From the NCBI GenBank assembly GCA_000717735.1, contig JOBE01000010.1, positions 1 through 64,000 of the forward strand: DNA of 64,000 bases, read 5' to 3'. The translations under genes were made by a program, and so were the position numbers. A model generated the notes under the pieces. That model had not been told where the DNA came from. It did not search any database and was given only the letters and a program-made list of their open reading frames with translations. Source of the DNA: Streptomyces griseoluteus (GTDB taxonomy: Bacteria; Actinomycetota; Actinomycetes; Streptomycetales; Streptomycetaceae). Shown here one piece after another: positions 31,369 through 42,129 of the stretch (position 1 is the stretch's first letter; every line of letters starts with the position of its first letter).

Positions 31369-32153
31369 GGATGCCGGCTGCTGACGGACAGGACTTCTCC
31401 CGTCATGTACGACGAGTAGTCGCTGGCGAGGAACACGATCACGTTGGCCACCTCCCACGGCTCGGCGTAGCGCCCGAACGCCTCGCGGGAGGTCAGCTCC
31501 GCCAGGAGTTCGGGGGTGGTGACCTTCACGAGGTGCGGGTGCATGGCCAGGCTCGGGGAGACGGCGTTGACCCGTACCCCGTACGCGGCTGCCTCCAGGG
31601 AGGCGCAGCGGGTGAGTGCCATCACGCCGGCCTTGGCGGCGGCGTAGTGCGCCTGGCCCCGCTGGGCCCGCCAGCCGATCACCGAGGCGTTGTTGACGAC
31701 GACGCCGCCGGCGCCCGCGGCCTTCATGCGGCGCAGTGCGGCGCGGGTGCAGCGGAAGGTGCCGTCGAGGGTGACGTCGAGGACCTTGTCCCACTGCTCG
31801 TCGGTCATGTCGACCAGGTCGGCGGTGCCGCCGAGGCCCGCGTTGTTGACGACGATGTCGAGGCGCCCGTGGCGTTCCGCGGCGAGGTCGAAGAGCGCGG
31901 CGACCTGGGTCTCGTCGGTGACGTCGCAGGGCCGCGCGGTGACGCGGTCCGCGCCGAACTCCGCGGCCAGTTCGGCCTCGGACTCCTTCAGTCTGCGGGC
32001 GTGGGCGTCGCTGATGAGGACGCGGGCGCCCTCCTCCAGGAGCCGTCGGGCGGTCGCGCCGCCGATTCCGGCGCCCGCGGCGGCGGTGACGACGGCGCCG
32101 CGTCCGGTGAGCAGACCGTGCCCGGGGACGTAGTCCGGTGGGGTGCGGGTCAC
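31365..32153 (-). CDS. ipdF: SDR-family oxidoreductase IpdF
   Basis: A 262-residue short-chain dehydrogenase. The cofactor motif is VVTAAAGAGIGGATARRL, in which the usual TGxxxGxG becomes TAAAGAGIG, as in IpdF homologues. It has NNAG and the catalytic VNNASVIGWRAQRGQAHYAAAKAG. In Mycobacterium IpdF (Rv3559c) oxidises the 5-hydroxyl of a HIP-CoA derivative. The GTG start at 32153 overlaps the fadE30 stop and its own stop overlaps kstR2. Confidence 0.87.
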   Translation of the reverse strand: MTRTPPDYVPGHGLLTGRGAVVTAAAGAGIGGATARRLLEEGARVLISDAHARRLKESEAELAAEFGADRVTARPCDVTDETQVAALFDLAAERHGRLDIVVNNAGLGGTADLVDMTDEQWDKVLDVTLDGTFRCTRAALRRMKAAGAGGVVVNNASVIGWRAQRGQAHYAAAKAGVMALTRCASLEAAAYGVRVNAVSPSLAMHPHLVKVTTPELLAELTSREAFGRYAEPWEVANVIVFLASDYSSYMTGEVLSVSSRHP

Positions 32154-33316
32154 GGGCGGACCTCCTTGGGCAGGCCGAGGACACGCTCGGCGATGATGTT
32201 CCGCTGGATCTCGTTGGAGCCGGCGTAGATGGTGTCGGAGCGGGAGAAGAGGTACAGCCGCTGCCAGTCGGTGAGGTCGTACGGTTCGCCGTCGGCCAGC
32301 ATGCCGCCGGCGCCGCAGACGTCCATGGCGAGTTCGCCCAGTTCCCGGTGCCAGGTGGCCCAGAAGATCTTCCCGATGGACGCCTCGGGGCCCGGGGCTC
32401 CGGCCGCCACCGCGCCGAGCATGCGCAGGGCGTTGAACCGGATGGTCTCCAGGCCGGTCCAGGCGCGGGCGATGCGGTCGCGGATCAGCGGGTCGGCTGC
32501 GGCGCCGTTGCGCTTGGCCAGCGCGATGACGGCCTCCAGTTCGCGGCGGAAGCCGACCTGCTGGCCGAGGGTGGACACGCCCCGCTCGAATCCGAGGGTG
32601 GCCATGGCCACCCGCCAGCCGTCGCCGGGGGCTCCGACGACGTGCGAGGCGTGGGTGCGGGCGCCGTCGAAGAACACCTCGTTGAACTCCGACGTCCCGG
32701 TGAGCTGGACGATCGGCCTGATCTCCACACCGGGCTGGTCCAGGGGGACGAGCAGGTAGGACAGACCGCGGTGGCGGGCCGATCCCGGCTCGGTGCGGGC
32801 GACGAGGAAGCACCAGTCGGCCTCGTGGGCCAGTGAGGTCCAGATCTTCTGGCCGGTGACCGCCCAGTCGTCCCCGTCGCGCGCGGCGCGGGTCCGTACG
32901 TTCGCGAGGTCCGAGCCGGCGTCCGGCTCGGAGTAGCCCTGGCACCACAGCTCCTCGGCGGCGGCGATCGGAGGGAGGAAGCGCTCGCGCTGTTCCGGTG
33001 TGCCGAAGGCGATGAGGGTGGGGCCGAGGAGCTGCTCGCCGATGTGGCCGACGCGGGCGGGGGCGTCGGCGAGGGCGTACTCCTCGTGGAAGGCGACCTG
33101 CTGTTCGAGGGTCGTGCCCCGTCCGCCGTACTCCTCGGGCCAGCCGAGGCAGGTCCACCCCGAGGCGGCCATGTGCCGCTCCCAGGCGAGCCGTTCGGCG
33201 TGGGCCTCGTGTTCGCGTCCCGGTCCGCCGCGCCCGCGCAGGGCGGCGAACTCGCCCGTGAGGTGGGTCCGCAGCCAGCCGCGGACCTCTCTGCGGAACT
33301 CCTCGACGCTGCCCAT
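32150..33316 (-). CDS. fadE30: Acyl-CoA dehydrogenase FadE30
   Basis: A 388-residue acyl-CoA dehydrogenase. Features in order are LGWPEEYGGRGTTLEQQVAF, the FAD/substrate segment CQGYSEPDAGSDLANV, WAVTGQKIWTS, and the C-terminal FSRSDTIYAGSNEIQRNIIAERVLGLPKE. In Mycobacterium FadE30 starts beta-oxidation of the propionyl side chain left on rings C and D. ATG 33316 has GAGGAG upstream. It is the first gene of the minus-strand fadE30-ipdF-kstR2-fadA6 run, with a KstR2-like site 40 bp before it. Confidence 0.9.
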   Translation of the reverse strand: MGSVEEFRREVRGWLRTHLTGEFAALRGRGGPGREHEAHAERLAWERHMAASGWTCLGWPEEYGGRGTTLEQQVAFHEEYALADAPARVGHIGEQLLGPTLIAFGTPEQRERFLPPIAAAEELWCQGYSEPDAGSDLANVRTRAARDGDDWAVTGQKIWTSLAHEADWCFLVARTEPGSARHRGLSYLLVPLDQPGVEIRPIVQLTGTSEFNEVFFDGARTHASHVVGAPGDGWRVAMATLGFERGVSTLGQQVGFRRELEAVIALAKRNGAAADPLIRDRIARAWTGLETIRFNALRMLGAVAAGAPGPEASIGKIFWATWHRELGELAMDVCGAGGMLADGEPYDLTDWQRLYLFSRSDTIYAGSNEIQRNIIAERVLGLPKEVRP

Positions 33317-33355
33317 GGGAACTCCTCGACGTTGCTCGTGGCCGTACGTTAATCT

Positions 33356-33369
33356 ACCAAACACTTGTT
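33356..33369. promoter_or_regulatory. KstR2-like operator
   Basis: ACCAAACACTTGTT fits AnCAA-N4-TTGnT, the same pattern as the site at 25957-25970. It lies between fadE30 and the divergent short ORF plus fadE31, so one repressor dimer could control both directions. Confidence 0.8.
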
Positions 33370-33384
33370 AGGGAAGGAGGGCGG

Positions 33385-33489
33385 ATGTCCGCTCGCTCGG
33401 ACCACCTCGCGCACGCGCACAACGCCGGGACCGGCCCCGACGCCCTCGGCGGCATCGACGTACGCGCCATGAAGGCGGGAGGTGCCTGA
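33385..33489 (+). CDS. Possible 34-residue ORF coupled to fadE31
   Basis: ATG 33385 lies eight bases after a strong AAGGAGG and opens a 34-codon frame whose TGA (33487-33489) overlaps the fadE31 ATG as TGATG. The product has a His-rich start (SDHLAHAHNAG) and ends IDVRAMKAGGA; no family is recognised. It starts 15 bp after the KstR2-like operator. It may be a real small protein, a leader that couples translation of fadE31, or the remnant of a longer gene such as the missing fadD3. Confidence 0.5.
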   Translation: MSARSDHLAHAHNAGTGPDALGGIDVRAMKAGGA

Positions 33490-34658
33490 TGGATCTCGAC
33501 TTCTCCGCGGCGGAGAACGCCTTCCGGGCCGAGGCCCGCGCCTGGCTCACCGCCCACGTGCCCGCGACTCCGCTGCCCTCCCTGGAGACGGAAGAGGGCT
33601 TCGCCGCCCACCGGGAGTGGGAGCGGACCCTGTTCGCGGCCCGCTGGTCGGTCGTCTCCTGGCCCGGGGAGTACGGCGGCCGGGGCGCCTCGATCCTCCG
33701 GTGGCTGATCTTCGAGGAGGAGTACTACGCGGCCGGGGCACCCGGAAGGGTCAGCCAGAACGGCATCAACCTGCTCGCCCCCACCCTCTTCGAACACGGC
33801 ACCGACGAGCAGCGCGCCCGCGTCCTGCCCTCCATGGCACGCGGCGACGTCGTCTGGGCCCAGGCCTGGTCGGAGCCGGAGTCCGGCTCCGATCTGGCCT
33901 CGCTCCGCTCCACGGCCGAACGGACCGAAGGCGGCTGGCTCCTGACCGGTCAGAAGACCTGGTCGTCGCGGGCGGCCTTCGCCGACCGCGCCTTCGGTCT
34001 GTTCCGCAGCGACCCCGCCACCGGAAGACCGCACCAGGGGCTGACGTACCTGATGTTCCCGCTGGACGCCGACGGCGTGACCGTACGGCCCATCGGGCGG
34101 CTCGACGGCAAGCCGGCCTTCGCCGAACTCTTCCTCGACGACGTGTTCGTGCCCGACGAGGACGTGATCGGCGCACCGGGACAGGGTTGGCGGGTCGCCA
34201 TGAGCACCGCGGGCAACGAACGGGGGCTCACCCTGCGCAGCCCCGGCCGGTTCACGGCCGCGACCGAGCGGCTCACCGCGCTGTGGCGGGAGAAGGCCGA
34301 CCCGTCCGACACCGCTCTGCGTGACCGGGTCGCCGACGCCGTCATCGGCGCCCGCGCCTACCGCCTGTTCGCCTACGCCGGCGCCTCGCGCATCGCCGCC
34401 GGAGGCTCGATCGGCGCCGAGTCCAGCCTCAACAAGGTCTTCTGGTCCGAGCTCGACATCGCCCTGCACGAGACCGCGCTCGATCTGCTCGGCCCGTACG
34501 GCGAGCTGTCCGACGAGGCCACGGAGGCGCCCGTGCACGGCAGTTGGGCCGAAGGACACACCTTCTCCCTCGCCGGACCCATCTACGCCGGCACCAACGA
34601 GATCCAGCGCGACATCATCGCCGAGCGGCTGCTCGGCCTCCCGAAGGGACGCCGGTGA
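33489..34658 (+). CDS. fadE31: Acyl-CoA dehydrogenase FadE31
   Basis: A 389-residue acyl-CoA dehydrogenase with SWPGEYGGRGASILRWLIF, AQAWSEPESGSDLASLRS, GWLLTGQKTWSSRAAFADRA and the C-terminal AGPIYAGTNEIQRDIIAERL. Its order before two further, shorter dehydrogenases matches fadE31-fadE32-fadE33 (Rv3562-Rv3564). In this pathway the paralogues form mixed complexes that dehydrogenate ring-opened CoA esters; the exact substrate of FadE31 is not certain. The stop overlaps the fadE32 start (TGATG). Confidence 0.88.
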   Translation: MDLDFSAAENAFRAEARAWLTAHVPATPLPSLETEEGFAAHREWERTLFAARWSVVSWPGEYGGRGASILRWLIFEEEYYAAGAPGRVSQNGINLLAPTLFEHGTDEQRARVLPSMARGDVVWAQAWSEPESGSDLASLRSTAERTEGGWLLTGQKTWSSRAAFADRAFGLFRSDPATGRPHQGLTYLMFPLDADGVTVRPIGRLDGKPAFAELFLDDVFVPDEDVIGAPGQGWRVAMSTAGNERGLTLRSPGRFTAATERLTALWREKADPSDTALRDRVADAVIGARAYRLFAYAGASRIAAGGSIGAESSLNKVFWSELDIALHETALDLLGPYGELSDEATEAPVHGSWAEGHTFSLAGPIYAGTNEIQRDIIAERLLGLPKGRR

Positions 34659-35665
34659 TGCGGTTCCTCCTCGACGACGGACAGCGGGAGTTCGCCCGCT
34701 CGCTCGACGGCACGCTCACCGCGGCCGACACCCCCGGGGCCGCGCGGGCCTGGGCGGCCGGGGACACCGCGCCCGGCCGTGCGCTCTGGGCACGGCTCGC
34801 GGAGGTGGGCGTCCAGGCCCTCGCCGTACCGGAGCGGCACGAAGGGCTGGGCCCCCTGCCACTCGAACTCGCTGTCGCCTTCGTGGAGTTGGGCCGTCAC
34901 GCCGTACCCGGGCCGCTGGTGGAGACGGTGGCGGCGGCCGCCTTCCTCGACCGGCTCGACCGGCTCGACGGGCTCGGTCACGCGGGGGCCGCGGCGGAGT
35001 GGCTGCCGCGGATCGCCGGCGGGAAGGCGCTCCTCTCCCTGTGTGTGCCGGCCACGAGCGGCCCGTACGCCCTGGATCCGGACGCCGCCGACGCCGTGCT
35101 CGTCGTCGACGGCGACACCGTACGCCTGGCGGCGACCACCGGCCCCCTCCAGCCCTCCGCCGACCCGGTGCGGCGACTGGCGCGCCCGCTCGGCGGAACC
35201 GTCCTGGCCCGGGGCCCCGCGGTGGCCGTCGCGGCGTCGCACGCCGCCGAGGTCGCGGCCCTGGCCACCGCCGCCCAGTCCCTCGGCCTCGGCCGCGCGC
35301 TCCTCGACAGGACCGTCGGCTACGTCGGGCAGCGCACCCAGTTCGGGGTCGCCATCGGCTCGTTCCAGGCGGTGAAGCACCGCCTGGCCGACACGCTCAT
35401 CGCCCTGGAGTTCGCGCAGCCCCTGCTCCACTCGGCCGCCCTGGCCCTGGCGGCCGGGGCGGACCACGCCTCCGCCGAGATCGCGGCGGCGAAGGTCACG
35501 GCCGGCGAGGCCGCGTACACCGCCGCCCGCACCGCCCTCCAGCTCCACGGCGCCGTCGGCTACACCGAGGAGCTGGACCTCGCCCTGTGGATCCGCAAGG
35601 CCCGCCCCCTCCGCGACGCCTGGGGCACTCCCGCCGCCTGCCGCGCCCTCGTCCTCGCGGGCTGA
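34658..35665 (+). CDS. fadE32: Acyl-CoA dehydrogenase FadE32
   Basis: A 335-residue, shortened acyl-CoA dehydrogenase. The N-terminal domain is recognisable (MRFLLDDGQREFARSL, LAEVGVQALAVPERHEGLG), the middle beta domain is reduced, and the C-terminal helical domain is complete with RTQFGVAIGSFQAVKHRLAD and LQLHGAVGYTEELDLALWIRKA. In mycobacteria FadE32 is proposed to work with a paralogue on the late intermediate MOODA-CoA. It starts inside the fadE31 stop codon. The Ala-rich composition is typical of this subunit. Confidence 0.86.
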   Translation: MRFLLDDGQREFARSLDGTLTAADTPGAARAWAAGDTAPGRALWARLAEVGVQALAVPERHEGLGPLPLELAVAFVELGRHAVPGPLVETVAAAAFLDRLDRLDGLGHAGAAAEWLPRIAGGKALLSLCVPATSGPYALDPDAADAVLVVDGDTVRLAATTGPLQPSADPVRRLARPLGGTVLARGPAVAVAASHAAEVAALATAAQSLGLGRALLDRTVGYVGQRTQFGVAIGSFQAVKHRLADTLIALEFAQPLLHSAALALAAGADHASAEIAAAKVTAGEAAYTAARTALQLHGAVGYTEELDLALWIRKARPLRDAWGTPAACRALVLAG

Positions 35666-35736
35666 AGGCTGCCCGCTCCCCTGGCGGGCAAGCAGACCCG
35701 TACCCGTACGAGTACCGCATCGAAGGGAGCAGAGGC

Positions 35737-36825
35737 GTGAGGCTGACGGAGGAACAGGAGGAGCTGCGGTCCGCCGTGCGGGCCGTGCTCGGCCGCCGTC
35801 CGGGGCAGGCGGCCTGGCGGCCGCTGACCGAGCAGGTCGGGGTCGCGGGGCTCGCCGTTCCCGAGGAGTACGGCGGCGCCGGATGCGGGGCCCTGGAGGT
35901 CCATGTGGTGATGGAGGAGCTGGGCCGGGAACTGAGCCCCGTGCCCTACCTCGGTTCAGCTGTGCTCGTGACGCAGGCACTGCTCGCCTCGGACGACAAG
36001 ACGGCGTGCGCGCGGCTGCTGCCGGGACTCGCCTCGGGTGCCGTGGTGGGCGCCCTGACGTGGGCGGAGGACGGCTCCTGGGATCCTCCGGCCGTACGGG
36101 CCGAGGCTGCCCCAGGGGACGGGGGCGGTTGGCGGATCACCGGGACCAAGGAGCACGTGCTCGACGGCGCCGAAGCGGACGTGCTGCTGGTGGCGGCCCG
36201 TACGGGAGCCGGGGTCTCGCTCTTCGAGGTGTCGGGGAACGGCCCGGGCGTGGACCGCGAGGCGGCGGTGACGATGGACTCCACCCGGACGCAGTCGCGC
36301 GTGGTGCTCACCGGGGCCGTGGGCCGGCTCGTCGGAGCGGAGGGCGCGGGCGACCGGGTGTTGCGGCACGTCCTCGACCTGGCCTGCGCGGCACTCGCCG
36401 CCGAACAGGTCGGCGCCGCCTCGCGCTGCCTCGAACTCACGCTCGCCCACGCCCGGGAGCGGGTCCAGTTCGGTAGGCCCATCGGCTCCTTCCAGGCCGT
36501 CAAGCACCGCCTCGCGGACGCGTACGTCCTGGTGGAGTCCGCCCGCTCGGCCGCACTGGGCGCCGCCTTCGCGGCGGCGGAGGCCGCCGCGGGCCCACTT
36601 GAGCTGACCCGCTGCGCGGCCGCCGCCAAGTCCGCCTGCTCGGAGGCGTTCTCGGTGGTCGCGGGCGAGATGATCCAGCTGCACGGCGGCATCGGGATCA
36701 CCTGGGAGCACGACGCCCACCGCTACTTCAAGCGCGCCCACGGCTCGTCCCGGCTCTTCGGCCCACCGTCCTGGCACCGGGCCCGCCTGGCGGCCGCCCT
36801 GGGTCTCGGCCCGGGCACCCCTTGA
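35737..36825 (+). CDS. fadE33: Acyl-CoA dehydrogenase FadE33
   Basis: A 362-residue acyl-CoA dehydrogenase with LAVPEEYGGAGCGALEVHVV, a middle domain with WRITGTKEHVLDGAEADVLL, ARERVQFGRPIGSFQAVKHR, and MIQLHGGIGITWEHDAHRYF. The GTG start at 35737 follows GAAGGGAG. It is the last gene of the steroid cluster, 71 bp after fadE32. Its stop codon overlaps the -35 element of the promoter proposed for the xanthine dehydrogenase operon, so transcription of the two operons may interfere. Confidence 0.87.
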   Translation: MRLTEEQEELRSAVRAVLGRRPGQAAWRPLTEQVGVAGLAVPEEYGGAGCGALEVHVVMEELGRELSPVPYLGSAVLVTQALLASDDKTACARLLPGLASGAVVGALTWAEDGSWDPPAVRAEAAPGDGGGWRITGTKEHVLDGAEADVLLVAARTGAGVSLFEVSGNGPGVDREAAVTMDSTRTQSRVVLTGAVGRLVGAEGAGDRVLRHVLDLACAALAAEQVGAASRCLELTLAHARERVQFGRPIGSFQAVKHRLADAYVLVESARSAALGAAFAAAEAAAGPLELTRCAAAAKSACSEAFSVVAGEMIQLHGGIGITWEHDAHRYFKRAHGSSRLFGPPSWHRARLAAALGLGPGTP

Positions 36826-36850
36826 CCTCGGTGGAGTGAGCCACTAGCTT
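36822..36850 (+). promoter_or_regulatory. Vegetative promoter of the xdh operon
   Basis: TTGACC at 36822-36827 and TAGCTT at 36845-36850 are separated by 17 bp, the same arrangement as the rha promoter. The -35 element overlaps the fadE33 stop codon. Transcription would start near 36857, about 300 bases before the first xdh gene, leaving a long 5' leader. Confidence 0.72.
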
Positions 36851-36894
36851 TCGCTCGACGTAGACCTGAACGACCGAGGGGAGGCGACCGGCGG

Positions 36895-36972
36895 ATGTAC
36901 ACCAGCTCCGACCTGAGTCGCCTCGCCCGCACCACGGCCTGGATTCCGGGTCGAATCGCGCACGGCTGCTGA
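36895..36972 (+). CDS. Possible 25-residue upstream ORF in the xdh leader
   Basis: ATG 36895 follows GGGGAGG by about 11 bases and opens a 25-codon frame beginning MYTSSDLSRLARTT and ending in Cys at TGA 36970-36972. It lies about 40 bases after the predicted transcription start and 180 bases before the xdh start. It could be a leader peptide gene. No known attenuator or riboswitch structure was recognised in the remaining leader, and no family was recognised. Confidence 0.35.
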   Translation: MYTSSDLSRLARTTAWIPGRIAHGC

Positions 36973-37155
36973 CACGCCGTTCCGCCGCGCCCTTCCGTGG
37001 CGCGTCCCGCTCTTCCCCTCACCTTCTCCCGGCACGCCGCTGTCGCGTGCCGTCTCGCGCCCGTTTCCGTCACGTGGCGCTCCGAGCACAGAAAGCTGCC
37101 TGACCTTGGCGAACATGAAGAATCGACCGACCGCGCACCGAAGCGGAGGCCCGTC

Positions 37156-40994
<3,839 letters not shown>

Positions 40995-40995
40995 C

Positions 40996-41805
40996 ATGAC
41001 GTGGGTCGCCGCGGTCGCGGGGCTGCGGGCACGCCGGGAGTTCGGCGTGCTCGTGACCGTCGCGGCCGTGCGCGGCCACGCCCCCCGCAACGCCGGCGCG
41101 AAACTCGTCGTGGGCCGGAGCGAGACGTGGGGATCGATCGGTGGCGGCAACGTCGAGGCGGTCGCGATCGACCGGGCCCGGGAGATGTTCCTCGCCGCCG
41201 GACCCGAGCCGGAGCTGATCGACTTCGCCCTGAACGACAAGGTGACCAACCGGCACGGCGTCCAGTGCTGCGGCGGCACGGTCTCGGTGCTGCTCGAACC
41301 GCTGCCGGTGGTACGGGCTGTGGCCATCTTCGGCGTCGGGCACGTCGGGATGGAGCTGGCGCGCGTCCTGGCGCGCCAGGACCTCGACCTCCATCTGGTC
41401 GACAGCCGCTCCGACATCCTCGCCGAGGAGCGGCTCGCCGTCCTCGGGGACGCGGTGGCGCGGGTACGGGTGCACCACACGCCCCTGCTGCCGGAGGAGG
41501 TCCTCGACGAGCTGCCGCCCGGCACCCACCTCCTGATCATGACCCACGATCACGCCGAGGACGCCGCGCTGTGCGACGCCGCCCTGCGGACCACCCATCT
41601 CGGCTCCATCGGTCTCATCGGGTCGGCGGCCAAGTGGGCACGGTTCCGCAGACGCCTCCTCACGGAGGGCGGTCACGACGAGGCCGCCGTCGACCGGATC
41701 AAGACCCCGATCGGGCTCGCCGACATCACCGGCAAGGAGCCCGCCACCATCGCCGTCAGTGTCGCCGCCGACCTGCTGCGCACCTTCGAGACCGAGGGGG
41801 GCTGA
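40996..41805 (+). CDS. xdhC: Xanthine dehydrogenase accessory protein XdhC
   Basis: A 269-residue protein with the XdhC N-terminal domain (RGHAPRNAGAKLVVG then TWGSIGGGNVEAVAID) and a C-terminal Rossmann domain (VAIFGVGHVGMELARVL, later GLIGSAAKWARFRRRL). XdhC binds and sulfurates the molybdenum cofactor and inserts it into the large subunit. ATG 40996 is chosen one base after the xdhB stop; an in-frame GTG nine bases earlier is also possible. No strong ribosome site is seen, consistent with coupled translation. Confidence 0.9.
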   Translation: MTWVAAVAGLRARREFGVLVTVAAVRGHAPRNAGAKLVVGRSETWGSIGGGNVEAVAIDRAREMFLAAGPEPELIDFALNDKVTNRHGVQCCGGTVSVLLEPLPVVRAVAIFGVGHVGMELARVLARQDLDLHLVDSRSDILAEERLAVLGDAVARVRVHHTPLLPEEVLDELPPGTHLLIMTHDHAEDAALCDAALRTTHLGSIGLIGSAAKWARFRRRLLTEGGHDEAAVDRIKTPIGLADITGKEPATIAVSVAADLLRTFETEGG

Positions 41806-42129
41806 TACGGCCAAGAGGAAGGGCGGGCTCCGACCGCGAGGGCGCCGGCCCTCGAAAGCCGCTCGGGGCCTGGCCCGGACCGAGTTCCGGAAGGTCCGCG
41901 GTGGGCCGGTGTCGCGCAACGATCGTCGCGGCGTCACGCGTTCGTCACATCGCCATCGTCGTCCCATCGCACAGCGTCGCCGCAAGGTGGCCGGAAAGCA
42001 TGCGGTTCGACGCCGCGCTCCCGCAGCGCCGTTGATCACCTCACATACTGCGCTGACCGGCGACGGGCACGCTCTCGTGTCCCTCGCCGGATCGACCACT
42101 CGACCTCATCCCAAGCTCCTGGGGGAGAC
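41806..42129. other. Intergenic region before the protease gene
   Basis: 324 bp containing a short hairpin near its start and the leader of the protease gene. No convincing -10/-35 pair and no small gene with a good ribosome site is seen; the open frames crossing it have no recognisable protein content. Confidence 0.5.
41837..41854 (+). terminator. Short GC-rich hairpin after xdhC
   Basis: CGAGGGC at 41837-41843 and GCCCTCG at 41848-41854 form a 7-bp stem with a four-base loop, 31 bp after the xdhC stop. There is no T tract, so termination is only probable. Confidence 0.45.

Noticed and set aside
37123..37155. Earlier starts for the xdh small subunit in the upstream open frame from 36997
   Set aside because: The sequence before GTG 37156 is not ferredoxin-like, and the GGAGG at 37145-37149 fits only GTG 37156.
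36973..37155. Riboswitch in the xdh leader
   Set aside because: No known conserved aptamer core, such as purine or molybdenum-cofactor type, could be recognised by eye.
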